Shown: positions 50,523-61,070 of the stretch, in pieces
How positions within the stretch are numbered: the stretch's first letter is position 1
Layout: every line of letters begins with the position of its first letter
Source: Azolla caroliniana
Lineage: Eukaryota > Polypodiophyta
DNA length: 64,000 bases
Reading direction: 5' to 3'
NCBI GenBank assembly: GCA_043228905.1
Contig: JBHGNT010000003.1
Location: forward strand, 6,324,001-6,388,000
Position numbers and translations under genes: made by a program
Notes under the pieces: generated by a model
Database searches by the model: none
Told to the model about the DNA's origin: nothing
Seen by the model: the letters and a program-made list of their open reading frames with translations, nothing else

Positions 50523-50528
50523 TCGCCG

Positions 50529-51881
50529 CTAGCGTTCGTCTTCTTCATCCCGGCTGCTGCGTGGCTCAATTTGTCGGACGGGCGGTGCTTGCCGAGTCAA
50601 CAGATTATACTCGCACCTATCCGTCGTATGGCTCTTGGATTGACAGATTACACATTGCGTCCTCATAGTGCATTCTAGAGCCGAGTGTCCGGAATTCAAG
50701 CAGGTTGTGCACTGTATTGCTTGCCGAAACCGAAGGTCCTCATCGGATGATAACGCTCGTTGAAGTGCACCCAGTGTGAGCCAGGAGCTTGTCTTTTCCA
50801 TCTCTTTCACCCGGTCAATGACCTGGTCGATGGTACTTGTGCGGAAATCGATTACCGTGCAAACCGTGCGTAGGGGTTCCTGGAGTGCGTTTAGGAATAT
50901 CGTCCGTAATTCCTCCTCCAGGGGTGCACGGGCAAGCTGACTATGCATCCGTTGAAACCGGATGACAAATTGGGGAATGCTCTCCCCTGCCTCTTGCCGG
51001 ATGGTATAAAATAAGCCTACCATTACGGTCTGGTCCACCTCCTTTTGAAAAAAATGCATGAATTTAGCTTTTAAATCTGCAAAGGTGTTGATGGTAGACG
51101 GGTCCTGCGTCCGGCGCCATCTTGCTGCCAGTCCCTCCAATGTGACGCCAAACTCTGCTATCTTAGAGCGTTCTTCTTCTTCTAGGGTCAATTGTTGGGA
51201 CACATGGTTGGCTTCCCATGGCTGTTCAAAGGCGTGCACATGAGCTTCCGCGTCCGGATCATCTCTATACTTGGAGTACTGGAACGGCATGTCGTCGTCC
51301 GGTATCGGTGCGTGGGCTGGTAGTGTTGGTGCTCGTTCCGGAATTTTCTCCGGTGTCGGTGGTCTTTCCCGATTTGATTCCGGTGTCGGTTGTTTCTCTT
51401 CCTTTGGTGACGGAGGCCTCTCCTCTTCGACTTCCGGTGTCGGAGGTCGTTCTTCTTCTGCTGGTTCCGGGGGTTCCAGCGTTAGCACTTCCGGTTCCGG
51501 TTCCGGTGTCGATAAGGTATCCGATCCTTCGTCCTCCGGCCCGCCCGGGGTTTCGTTGTTGCTACGGTAGTTCGTGTGCACGTTGTATTCCCCTTCGAAG
51601 TCCGATTCATATGCTGAAAAGGCCTCTACTTCGCCTTCTCCGTTTGCCAACGCGTGGAGAAGGGATTCGGTTTCCCGGAGGCTGCTTAGGCTGCTGTCGT
51701 CGTCCGGGTGCGATGTTTGCTGTAACCAGAGGGAGTCCTCCGCTACTGTCCGGATTACGTTGGAAAACGAGCGATCCGCTCTAATTTCCTGCGCCGCTTG
51801 CTGGAAAGCCTCGCGTCTCCTTTGCCTTTCGGCAAGGCGTCGAGTTCGATCTGTAACCAGGTCGTGTGTTGATCTAGACAT
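50529..51881 (-). CDS. Ty3 copy 2 gag
   Basis: Starts at the ATG at 51881 (MSRSTHDLVTDRTRRLAE); an upstream start in the LTR is less likely. A Glu/Pro-rich region (repeats of EERPPTPE type) precedes a Retrotrans_gag-like domain (AHVHAFEQPWEANHVS, FMHFFQKEVDQTV, ESIPQFVIRFQRMHSQ). Two Cys-rich knuckle-like motifs follow (CTTCLNSGHSALEC and CVICQSKSHTTDRC). It ends at TAG 50529-50531, and the pol frame continues in phase right after it (CGG CGA ATG). Confidence 0.88.
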   Translation of the reverse strand: MSRSTHDLVTDRTRRLAERQRRREAFQQAAQEIRADRSFSNVIRTVAEDSLWLQQTSHPDDDSSLSSLRETESLLHALANGEGEVEAFSAYESDFEGEYNVHTNYRSNNETPGGPEDEGSDTLSTPEPEPEVLTLEPPEPAEEERPPTPEVEEERPPSPKEEKQPTPESNRERPPTPEKIPERAPTLPAHAPIPDDDMPFQYSKYRDDPDAEAHVHAFEQPWEANHVSQQLTLEEEERSKIAEFGVTLEGLAARWRRTQDPSTINTFADLKAKFMHFFQKEVDQTVMVGLFYTIRQEAGESIPQFVIRFQRMHSQLARAPLEEELRTIFLNALQEPLRTVCTVIDFRTSTIDQVIDRVKEMEKTSSWLTLGALQRALSSDEDLRFRQAIQCTTCLNSGHSALECTMRTQCVICQSKSHTTDRCEYNLLTRQAPPVRQIEPRSSRDEEDER

Positions 51882-51934
51882 CCATCCGTGTCGTCGTTCG
51901 CTGCAAAAACAGGAATCGTGGTCGCCAAAACCTA

Positions 51935-52367
51935 TGTTAACTCTTCGGGCCGGACAATGGCCTAACACAGGATGTCTACAGGAGACACTTCACCAAAGGG
52001 TGTTACGGCAACCGGATTAGACTTCAACGCTTAATCCGACTTAATCAAGTTACTTATTAGGATCGTCTTCATAACACGCGTAAGATATAACAATTAAGAC
52101 AGAACGGCAATTAACATAGAGAGATAACAATGCTTAAGCTTTCATTAATTAACCGCTAACTATTACATTGTATCCGGGCCTTTAAATAGGTTTCCGGTTT
52201 GTATTACAAAACGGTGCCATCCGCACCTGTTCGGGATCGGTCCGGATCCGGAACGGCATACCGATTCTGGTCCGTCCGTCCACACTCATAGCTTAATTAC
52301 AACCACATTCCTACTACTTAATTAGCTCTCCATTTCCCACTCTGGACTCCTTTGCCAGCCGGTAACA
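51935..52367 (-). repeat. Ty3 copy 2, 5' LTR
   Basis: 433 bp, TGTTAACTC to GCCGGTAACA on plus. Nearly identical to 33549-33980. Confidence 0.95.
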
Positions 52368-52537
52368 AGTCGATATACACGTTAGTGGTTCATTTGGTCG
52401 GCAAGCGCTGTCGGTTGTAAGCGGGCCTAACCGGTCCTGCGCGTGCGCTCTTCCTCCCACCCCGTCTTCTTCTTTATCTTGCTCCTCGGTTCAGGGTCCC
52501 CGCGGTCCCGCCTTATTTCCTATGCGAAAGCGGAACA
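52368..52537. repeat. Probable solo LTR, right part
   Basis: Begins with a second copy of about 40 bp also found at 33506-33548 (GATATACACGTTAGTGG then TCATTTGGTCGGCAA) and ends GCGGAACA, after which the tRNA-derived array resumes. Confidence 0.5.
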
Positions 52538-52868
52538 TAGGTGCCACATATTCTATTTACTAGGTTCTCCAAAAGGTCATGTCTAGAAACTTTAACATAT
52601 GCTCTAACAAACTGAGCTATTGAAGTAACATTTTTCTATGACAAAAAATTGATATATTCACTATTAATGATTGAGATTTATATTTCAATATTCTCATTTA
52701 ACAATTATTTTATTGTATAATCATTGTAAGGAAAACTTTAACCTCCCAACATCTGGTTAAGGGCCTTAACCATAGCGCGGTTGTTCAAGATTGGTGGTTG
52801 AGATTTGTAGTTGTCGCTTTATAGGTTCAAATCTCAAATCTCATCTAATAATCTTTTATTTGTACAAT

Positions 52869-52942
52869 CGCTCCAAGGAGGGCTTGAACCTCCGACCTTA
52901 TGGTTAACAGCCATATGCTCTAACCAACTAAGCTATTGAAGA
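52869..52942 (-). pseudogene. tRNA-Asn (GTT) copy
   Basis: 74 nt; stems largely intact. The first acceptor pair and a D-stem position are changed. Confidence 0.65.
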
Positions 52943-53201
52943 AACATTTTTGTATAGACAAAAAAATAAAATGTTCACTATTAATGATCGAGATTTGTAG
53001 TTCAAATTTGATAAGGTCGAACCCCATCTGACAATGATTTTATTGCATAATCACTACAAGGAAAACTTTAACCTCTAAACCTATGGTTAAGGGCCACGTG
53101 CATACTACTTGAATTGTTCAAGATTAGTGGTTGAGATTTGTAGTTGTCGGTTTATAGGTTCGAATCTCGAATCTCATATGAGAATCTTTTGTTTCTACAA
53201 T

Positions 53202-53275
53202 CACTCCAAGGAGGGCTTGAACCTCTGACCTTCTGGTTAACAGCCATATGCTCTAATCAACTAAGCTATTCAAGC
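53202..53275 (-). pseudogene. tRNA-Asn (GTT) copy
   Basis: 74 nt with changes in acceptor, T, D and anticodon stems. Confidence 0.6.
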
Positions 53276-53893
53276 GACATTTTCGTATAACAAAATGAAA
53301 TTTCACTATTAATGTTCGAGATTTGTAGTTCAAATTTAATAGGGTCAAATCCCATTTGACAATGATTTTATTGTATAATCACTGTGTCCACAACTTTAAC
53401 CTCCAAACCTATGGTTAAGGGCCATATATGTATTACCTGAACTATTCAAGATTAGTGATTGAGAATTGTAGTAGTCATTTATAGGTTCAAATGTTGAATC
53501 TCATTTGAGGCCTTGAACCTGCAACCTTATGGTTAACCATACGCTCTAACCAACTAAGCTATTGAAGTGATACATTTATGTCAGAAACAATTGAAATGTT
53601 CAGTATAAATGGCCGAGATTTAGACTTCATATTTGATAGGGTCGAGTTCCATTTGCATCTAAAATCAGTTCAAGGGTAACTTTAACCACCAAACTTATGG
53701 TTAAGTACCATATGAGTTCCATTTGCATCTAAAATCAGTTCAAGGGTAACTTTAACCACCAAACTTATGGTTAAGTACCATATGCATAGCTGAATTGATT
53801 CAAGATTAGTGATCAAGATTTATAGTTGTCGCTTTATAGGTTGATATCGGTTTACATCTCGAATCTCATCTGAGAATTGGTGGTTTGTACAAT

Positions 53894-53967
53894 CGCTCCA
53901 AGGAAGGCTTGAACCTCCAACCTTATGGTTAACAGCCATACGCTATAACCAACTGAGCTATTGAAGC
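53894..53967 (-). pseudogene. tRNA-Asn (GTT) copy
   Basis: 74 nt; anticodon and acceptor arms intact, one D-stem mismatch. Confidence 0.65.
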
Positions 53968-54395
53968 AATATTTTTGTATCAAATTGAAATGTTCACTAT
54001 TAATGATCGAGATTTATAGTTCAAAGCTGATAGGGTCAAATCCCATTTCACAATGCTTTTATTGTATAATGACTGGGTCAAATCCCATTTCACAATGCTT
54101 TTATTGTATAATGACTGACTGGGTCAAATCCCATTTCACAATGCTTTTATTGTATAATGACTGTCAAGATAACCTTTACCTCCAAACTTATAGTTGAGGG
54201 CCATATACTAGCTAAATTGTTCAAGATTACTGGTTCACAATTGTAGTTGTCGCTTGTCAACCTTGACCTCCAAACTTATGGTAAACGACCATATGCATAG
54301 TTGAATTGTTCAAGTTATTAGTGATCGAGATTTGTAGTTTTCGCTTTACACGTTCGAATCTCGAAGCTCATATGAGAATCTTTTGTATGTACAAT

Positions 54396-54472
54396 CGCTC
54401 CAAGGAGGGCTTGAACCTCCAACCTTATGGTTAACAGCAGCCATACGCTCTAACCAACTGAGCTATTGAAGC
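54396..54472 (-). pseudogene. tRNA-Asn copy with 3-nt insertion in the anticodon loop
   Basis: 77 nt; the loop reads AACAGCAG on plus, a CAG triplet duplication; the other arms are intact. Confidence 0.65.
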
Positions 54473-54730
54473 AATACATTTATGTATTGACAAACCATTG
54501 AAATGTTCTATATAAGTGGCCGAGATTTAGAGCTCATATTTGATTGGGTCAAGCTCCATTTACGTCTAAAATCACTTCAAGGGTAACTTTAACCACCAAA
54601 CTTATGGTTAAGTGCCATATGGATAGATGAATTGATTCAAGATTTGGGATCAAGATTTGTAGTTGTCGCTTTATAGGTTGATATCGGTTTTCATCTCGAA
54701 TATCATCTGAGAATTGGTGGTTTGTAGAAT

Positions 54731-54804
54731 CGCTCCAAGGAAGGCTTGAACCTCCTACCGTATGGTTAAGGGCCATACGCTCTAACCAACTAAGCTATTG
54801 AAGC
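54731..54804 (-). pseudogene. tRNA-like copy, anticodon loop changed to CCCTTAA
   Basis: Position 33 is C instead of T and the anticodon would read CTT. Probably gene conversion from the neighbouring worn stretch TATGGTTAAGGGCCATA. Confidence 0.6.
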
Positions 54805-55146
54805 AATATTTTTGTATCAAATACAATTGAAATGTTCACTATTAATGATCAAGATTTATAGTTAAAAGTTGATAGGGTCAAATCCCATTTGACAATGATT
54901 TTATTGTATAATGACTGTCAAGGATAACCTTTACCTCCAAACTTATGGTTGAGGGACATATACGTAGCTGAATTGTTCAAGATTAGTGGTCGACAATTGT
55001 AGTTGTTGCCTGACAACCTTAACCTCCAAACTTATGGTAGAGGGCCATGAGTTAAATTGTTCAAGCTCTTAGTGATCGAGATTTGTAGTTTTCACTTTAT
55101 AGGTTCAAATCTCGAATCTCATCTGAGAATCTATTGTTTGTACAAT

Positions 55147-55220
55147 CGCTCCAAGGAGGGCTTGAACCTCCGACCTTATGGTTAACAACCATACGCTCTA
55201 AGCAACTGAGCTATTGAAGC
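55147..55220 (-). pseudogene. tRNA-Asn (GTT) copy
   Basis: 74 nt, stems intact; one of the two conserved D-loop G residues is lost. Confidence 0.65.
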
Positions 55221-56081
55221 AAGATTTTTGTATGACCAGAAAATGAAATGTTCACAATTAATGTTCGAGATTTGTAGCTCAAATTTAATAGGTTCATGTC
55301 CCATTTCACAACGATTTTCTTGTATAATCACTGCAAGGACAACTTTAACCTCGAAATTTATAGATAAGGGGCATAAGCGTAGCTCACTTGTTCACGATTA
55401 GTGGTCGAGATTTCTAGTTATTATATTATAGGTTCAAATCGTGAATCTCATATGAGAATCTTTGTTTGTACAATCAGTCCAAGGAGGACTTGAAACTCCA
55501 ACCTTATGGTTAACAGTAATTTAGAGAAGAGAAATGCAATTCAAACCATCAACTTTTGAAGACTTAGATATCATTATTCCTAAAACAACTCTCCCAAACT
55601 AAATAGTTATTTCCCTACATACGAAAGTTCTAATTCGGCGTCTGGATATATGTGAGGGGCCAAGAGCCGTAGGTACCGCATATTCTATTTACCAGGTTCT
55701 CTAGAAGGTCATATCTAGAAACTTTAACATACGCTCTAACAAACTGAGCTATTGAAGTAACATTTTCCTATGACATAAAATTGAAATATTCACTATTAAT
55801 GATCGAGATTTATACTTCAAATTTGATAGAGTTAATTCCCATTTAACAATTATTTTACTGTATAATCACTGTAAGGAACACTTTAACCTCCCAACTTCTG
55901 ATTAAGGACCTTAAGCGTAGCACGGTTGTTCAAGATTAGTGGTCGAGATTTATAGTTGTCAACTTCTGGTTAAGCTCCTTAAGCGTAGCGCGGTTGTTCA
56001 AGATTAGTGGTCGAGATTTGTAGTTGTCGCTTTATAGGTTCAAATCTCAAATCTCATCTGAGAATCTTCTGTTTGTACAAT

Positions 56082-56155
56082 CACTCCAAGGAGGGCTTGA
56101 ACCTCTAACCTTATGGTTAACAACCATACGCTCTAACCAACTAAGCTATTCAAAC
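56082..56155 (-). pseudogene. tRNA-Asn (GTT) copy
   Basis: 74 nt; several acceptor and T-stem changes. Confidence 0.6.
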
Positions 56156-56417
56156 AACATTTTTGCATGCTAGACAAAAAAATGAAATGTTCACTATTAA
56201 TGATCGAGATTTCTAGTTCAAATTTGATAGGGTTGAATCCCATATGACAATGATTTTATTGTATAATCACTTCGAGGACAACTTTAACCTCCAAACCTAT
56301 GGTTAAGGGCCCTATGTGTACTACCTGAATTGTTCAAGATTAGTGGTTGAGATTTGTAGTTTTTGCTTTATAGGTTCAAGTCTCGAATCTCATCTAAGAA
56401 TCTTTTGTTTCTACAAT

Positions 56418-56491
56418 CACTCCAAGGAGGGCTTGAACCTCCGACCTTATGGTTAAGGGCCATACACTCTAACCAACTAAGATATTCAAGC
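56418..56491 (-). pseudogene. tRNA-like copy, anticodon loop CCCTTAA
   Basis: Same loop change as 54731-54804, plus D-stem and acceptor changes. Confidence 0.6.
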
Positions 56492-56700
56492 GACATTTTC
56501 GTATAACAAAATGAAATGTTCACTATTAATGATTGAGATTTGTAGGGTCAAACCCATTTGACAATGATTTTATTGTATAATCACTGCGTGGGCCATATGC
56601 ATATTACCTGAATTGTTCAAGATTAGTGGTTGATATTTGTAATTGTGGCTTTATAGGTTTGAATCTCAAATCTCATTTGAGAATGTTTTGTTTGTACAAT

Positions 56701-56774
56701 CGCTCCAAGGAGGGCTTGAACCTCCGACCTTATGGTTAACAGCCATACGCTCTAACCAACTGAGCTATTGAAGC
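56701..56774 (-). tRNA. tRNA-Asn (GTT), intact cloverleaf
   Basis: 74 nt including the discriminator. On minus it begins GCTTCAATAGCTCAGTTGG. The acceptor stem pairs GCTTCAA with TTGGAGC (one G-T). D stem GAGC/GCTC, anticodon stem TATGG/CCATA, loop CTGTTAA and T stem GGAGG/CCTCC are all intact. A box and B box are good. No TTTT follows closely, so expression is uncertain. Confidence 0.75.
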
Positions 56775-57012
56775 AATACATTTATGTCACAAATAATTGA
56801 AATGTTCAGTATAAATGGCTGAGATTTAGACTTCATATTTGATAGTGTCAAGTTCCATTTGCGTCTAAAATCATTTCAATGACAACTTTAACCCCCAAAC
56901 TTATAAGTGCCATATGCATAGCTGAATTTATTCAAGATTTGTAGTTGTCGCTTTATAGGTTGATATCGGTTTACATCTCGAATCTCATCTAAGAATCGGT
57001 GGTCTATACAAT

Positions 57013-57086
57013 CACTCCGAGGAAGGCATGAACCTCCGACCTTCTGGTTAATAGCCATACGCTCTAACCAACTGAGTTATTGAAGC
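57013..57086 (-). pseudogene. tRNA-Asn copy, anticodon ATT
   Basis: The loop CTATTAA gives ATT instead of GTT; stem changes elsewhere. Confidence 0.6.
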
Positions 57087-57416
57087 AATATTTTTGTATC
57101 AAATTAAAATGTTCACTATTAATGATCGAGATTTATAGTTCAAAGTTGATAGGGTCAAATCCCATTTGACAATGATTTTATTGTATAATGATTGTCAGGA
57201 TAACCTTTACCTCCAAACTTATGGATGAAGACCATATACGTAGCTGAATTGTTCAAGATTAGTGGTCGACAATTGTAGTTGTCACATGACAACCTTGACC
57301 TCCAAATTTATGGTAGAGGGCCATATGCGTAGTTGAATTGTTCAAGCGAGATTTGTAGTTTTCGCTTTATAGGTTAAAATCTCGAATCTCATCCGAGAAT
57401 GTTTTGTTTGTACAAT

Positions 57417-57490
57417 CGCTCCAAGGAGGGCTTGAACCTCCGACCTTATGGTTAACAGCCATACGCTCTAACCAACTGAGCTATTGAAGC
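57417..57490 (-). tRNA. tRNA-Asn (GTT), intact cloverleaf
   Basis: Identical in its 74 nt to 56701-56774. Confidence 0.75.
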
Positions 57491-57729
57491 AATACATTTA
57501 TGTCACAAACAATTGAAATGTTCTTTATAATTGGCCGAGATTTAGAGTGCATATTTGATAGGTGAAGTTCCATTTGTGTTAAAATCACTTCAACGACAAC
57601 TTTAACCACCAAACTTATGGTTAAGTGCATATGTATAACTGAATTGATTCAAGATTTGTAGTTGTCGCTTTATAGGTTGATATCGGTTTACATCTCGAAT
57701 CTCATCTGAGAATCAGTGGTGTGTACAAT

Positions 57730-57803
57730 TGCTCCAAGCAAGGCATGAACCTCCGACCTTATGGTTAATAGCCATGCACTCTAACCAACAAAGCTATTGA
57801 AGC
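57730..57803 (-). pseudogene. tRNA-Asn copy, anticodon ATT
   Basis: Loop CTATTAA; changes in acceptor, T and D arms. Confidence 0.6.
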
Positions 57804-58459
57804 AATACTTTTGTATCATATTGAAATGTTCACTATTAATGATTGAGATTTATAGTTCAAAGTTGATAGGGTCAAATCCCATTTCACAATGCTTTTATTG
57901 TATAATGACTGTTAGGATAACCATTACCTCCAAACTTATGGTTGAGGGACATATACATAGCTGAATTGTTCAAGATTAGTGGTCGACAATTGTAGTTCTC
58001 GCTTGACAACCTTAACCTCGAAACTTATGGTAGAGGGCCATAAGTTGTCACCTGATAACCTTTACCTCCAAACTTATGGTAGAGGGCCATATACGTAGCT
58101 AAATTGTTCAAGTTTAGTGGTCGACAATTGTAGTTGTCGCCTGATAACCTTAACCTCCAAACTTATGGTTAATAGCCATGCGCTCTAACCAATTGCGCTA
58201 TTGAAGCAATACTTTTGTATCATATTGAAACGTTCACTATTAATGATCGAGATTTATAGTTCATTGTTGATAGGGTCAAATCCGATTTGACAATGATTTT
58301 ATTGTATAATGACTGTCAGGATAACCTTTACCTCCAAACTTACGGTATAGGGCCATATGCGTAGTTCAATTGTTCAAGCTCTCAGTGATCAAGATTTGTA
58401 GTTGTCGCTTTATAGGTTCAAATCTGAAATCTCATCTGAGAATCTTTTGTTTGTACAAT

Positions 58460-58533
58460 CGCTCCAAGGAGGGCTTGAACCTCCGACCTTATGGTTAACA
58501 GCCATACGCTCTAACCAACTGAGCTATTGAAGC
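58460..58533 (-). tRNA. tRNA-Asn (GTT), intact cloverleaf
   Basis: Identical in its 74 nt to 56701-56774 and 57417-57490. Confidence 0.75.
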
Positions 58534-58777
58534 AACATTTTTGTTTGTTACACAAAAAAGTGAAAGGTTCACTATTAATGATCGAGATTTGTAGTTCAAA
58601 TTTTGTAGGGTCAAATCCCATTTGACAATGATTTTATTGTATAATCATTGTGAGGACATCTATGGTTAAGGGCCATATGCGTACTACCTGAATTGTTCAA
58701 GATTAGTGGTTGAGATTTGTAGTTGTCTTATAGGTTCAAATCTCGAATCTCATTTGAGAATCTTTTGTTTGTACAAT

Positions 58778-58851
58778 CGCTCCAAGGAAGCCTTGAACCT
58801 CCGACCTTATGGTTAACAGCCATACGCTCTAACCAACTGAGCTATTGAAGC
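58778..58851 (-). tRNA. tRNA-Asn (GTT), two T-arm changes
   Basis: All stems can pair (one added G-T). The T loop ends AAGG instead of AAGC. Confidence 0.55.
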
Positions 58852-59394
58852 AATACATTTATTTTACAAACAATGGAAATGTTCTGTAAAATGGTCGACA
58901 TTTAGAGTTCATATTTGATAGGATCAAATTCCATTTGCGTCTAAAATCACTTGAAGGACAACTTTAACCACTAAACTTATGGTTAAGTGCCATCTAAAAT
59001 CACTTCAAGGACAACTTTAACCACCAAACTTATCATTAAGTACCATATGCATAGTTGAGGAGCCGCAAGCCGTAGGTACCACGTATTATATTTCTCAGTT
59101 TGTCCAGTAGGTCATGTCTAGGAACTCCACCATACGCTCTAACCAACTGAGCTATTAAAGCAATATTTTTGTATGAGAAAAAATTGAAATTTTCACTATT
59201 AATGATCGAGATTTATAATTCAAATTTGATAGAGTTAATTCCTATTTAACAATTACTTTATTATATGATCACTATAAGGAAAACTTTAACCTCCCAACTT
59301 CTGGTTAAGGGCCTTAAGCGTAGCACTGTTGTTCACGATTAGTGGTCGAGATTTGTAATTGTCGCTTTATAGGTTCAAATCTTGAATTAGGCTA

Positions 59395-59590
59395 TCAATT
59401 TGAACTACAAATCTCGATCATTAATAGAGTTGTTAACCATAAGGTCGGAGGTTCAAGCCCTCCCTGGAGCGATTGTGCAAACAAGAAGATTCTCAAATGA
59501 GATTCGAGATTTGAACCTATAAAGCGACAACTACAAATCTCGACCACTTATCTTGAACAACTGCGCTACACTTAAGGCCCTTAACCAGAA
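59395..59590 (+). repeat. Inverted segment within the tRNA array
   Basis: About 195 bp read in the opposite orientation to the rest of the array, including a plus-strand 3' half tRNA (GTTAACCATAAGGTCGGAGG then TTCAAGCCCTCCCTGGAGCG). The flanking units keep the usual orientation. Confidence 0.85.
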
Positions 59591-60211
59591 GGGTCGAATC
59601 CCATTTGACAATGATTTTATTGTATAATCACTGCAAGGACAACTTTAACCTCCAAACCTATGGTTAAGGACCATATGCATACTACCTGACTTGTTCAAGA
59701 TTAGTGGTTGATATTTGTAGTTGTCGCTTTATAGGTTCAAAAAATCACGAATCTCATTTGAGAATCTTTTTGTTTGTACAATTGCTCCAAGGAGGGCGAA
59801 ATGTACTGTAAAATGGCCAACATTTAGAGTTCAAATTTGATACGATCAAGTTGTATTTTTGTCTAAAATCAATTCAAGGACAACTTTAACCACCAAACTT
59901 TTGGTTAAGTGCCATCTAAAATCACTTCAAGGACAACTTTAACAACCTAACTTGTGGTTATGTACCGCATGCAGAGCTGAATTGATTCAAGATTAGTCAT
60001 CCAAGGAGAGCTTGAACTGCTGACCTATGGTTTGCCATACGCTCTAACCAACTAAGATATTGAAGCAATGTTTTTGCATTAACAAAAAATTGGAATGTTC
60101 ACTATTAATGAACGATATTTGTAAATTAAATTTGATAGGGTCAAGTCTGATTTGACAATAATTTTCTTGTATAATCATTAATATCATCTAAGAATCTTTT
60201 GATTGTACAAT

Positions 60212-60285
60212 TGCTCCATGGAGGGCTTGAACCTCTAACCTTATGGTTAACAATCATATGGTCTAACCAACTAAGCTATTAAAGT
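60212..60285 (-). pseudogene. tRNA-Asn (GTT) copy
   Basis: 74 nt; many stem changes. Confidence 0.55.
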
Positions 60286-60682
60286 ACTACATTTGTATTA
60301 CAAAATATCTAGATATTTAATATCAATGGTCGAGATTTATAGTTCATATTTGAAGCAATACTTTTGTATAACAAACAATTGAAATGTTTTGTGTATATGG
60401 TCGAGATTTATTGTTCATATTTGATAGGGTCAAGTTCCATTTGCGTCTAAAATCACTTCAATAACAACTTTAACCTCCAAACTTATGGTTAACTGACATA
60501 TGAATAACTGAATCGATTCAAAAGTAGGGGTCAAGGTTACTTCAAGCACCACTTTAACCACCAAACTTATGGTTAAGTGCCATATGCATAGCTGAATTGT
60601 TTCAAGCTTAGTAGTTGTCACTTTATAGGTTCAAATCAGTTTAAATCTCTAATCTCATCTGAGAATCTTTTGTTTGTACAAT

Positions 60683-60757
60683 CGCTCCAAGGAGCGGCTT
60701 GAACCTCCGACCTTACGATTAACAGTTATATGCTCTAACCTATTGAGCCATTGAAGC
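60683..60757 (-). pseudogene. tRNA-Asn (GTT) copy with 1-nt insertion
   Basis: 75 nt; an extra C in the T stem and changes in the anticodon and D stems. Confidence 0.55.
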
Positions 60758-60996
60758 AATATGTTTGTATCTCAAACAACTGAAATGTGTCTAATATCAA
60801 TGATCGAGATTTGTAGTTCATATTTGATAGGGTCAAGTTCCGTTTGCATGTAAAATAACTTCAAGGAAACCCCCAAACTTATGATTAATGGACAGTCGTA
60901 TGACATTGCTGAATTGATTCAAGATTAGTGGTCAAGATATGTAGTTGTCGCTTTATAGGTTCGAATGTCGAATCTCATTCGAGGTGAAATCTTTAT

Positions 60997-61070
60997 AGCT
61001 CCAAGGAGGGCTTGAACCTCCGATCTTATGGTTAAAAACCATACCCTCTAACCAACTGAGATATTGAAGC
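60997..61070 (-). pseudogene. tRNA-like copy, anticodon TTT
   Basis: The loop is TTTTTAA, so the anticodon reads TTT and the run of T would itself stop Pol III. Confidence 0.6.

Larger units (their letters stand above)
33549..52367 (-). mobile_element. Ty3-type LTR retrotransposon, copy 2, complete, with an internal DNA transposon
   Basis: Both LTRs are present (33549-33980 and 51935-52367). Removing the 8.93-kb DNA transposon at 38134-47067 and one TCGA copy leaves about 9.9 kb. Minus-strand order: LTR, gag, protease, reverse transcriptase, RNase H, integrase, extra 3' ORF, LTR. The LTRs differ at about a dozen positions by eye, so the insertion is fairly recent. The primer-binding site would be TGGCGACCACGATTCC, four bases inside the 5' LTR; I cannot name the tRNA. 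The flanks show a direct repeat of about 40 bp (33506-33548 and 52369-52411) instead of an obvious 5-bp duplication. Confidence 0.92.
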
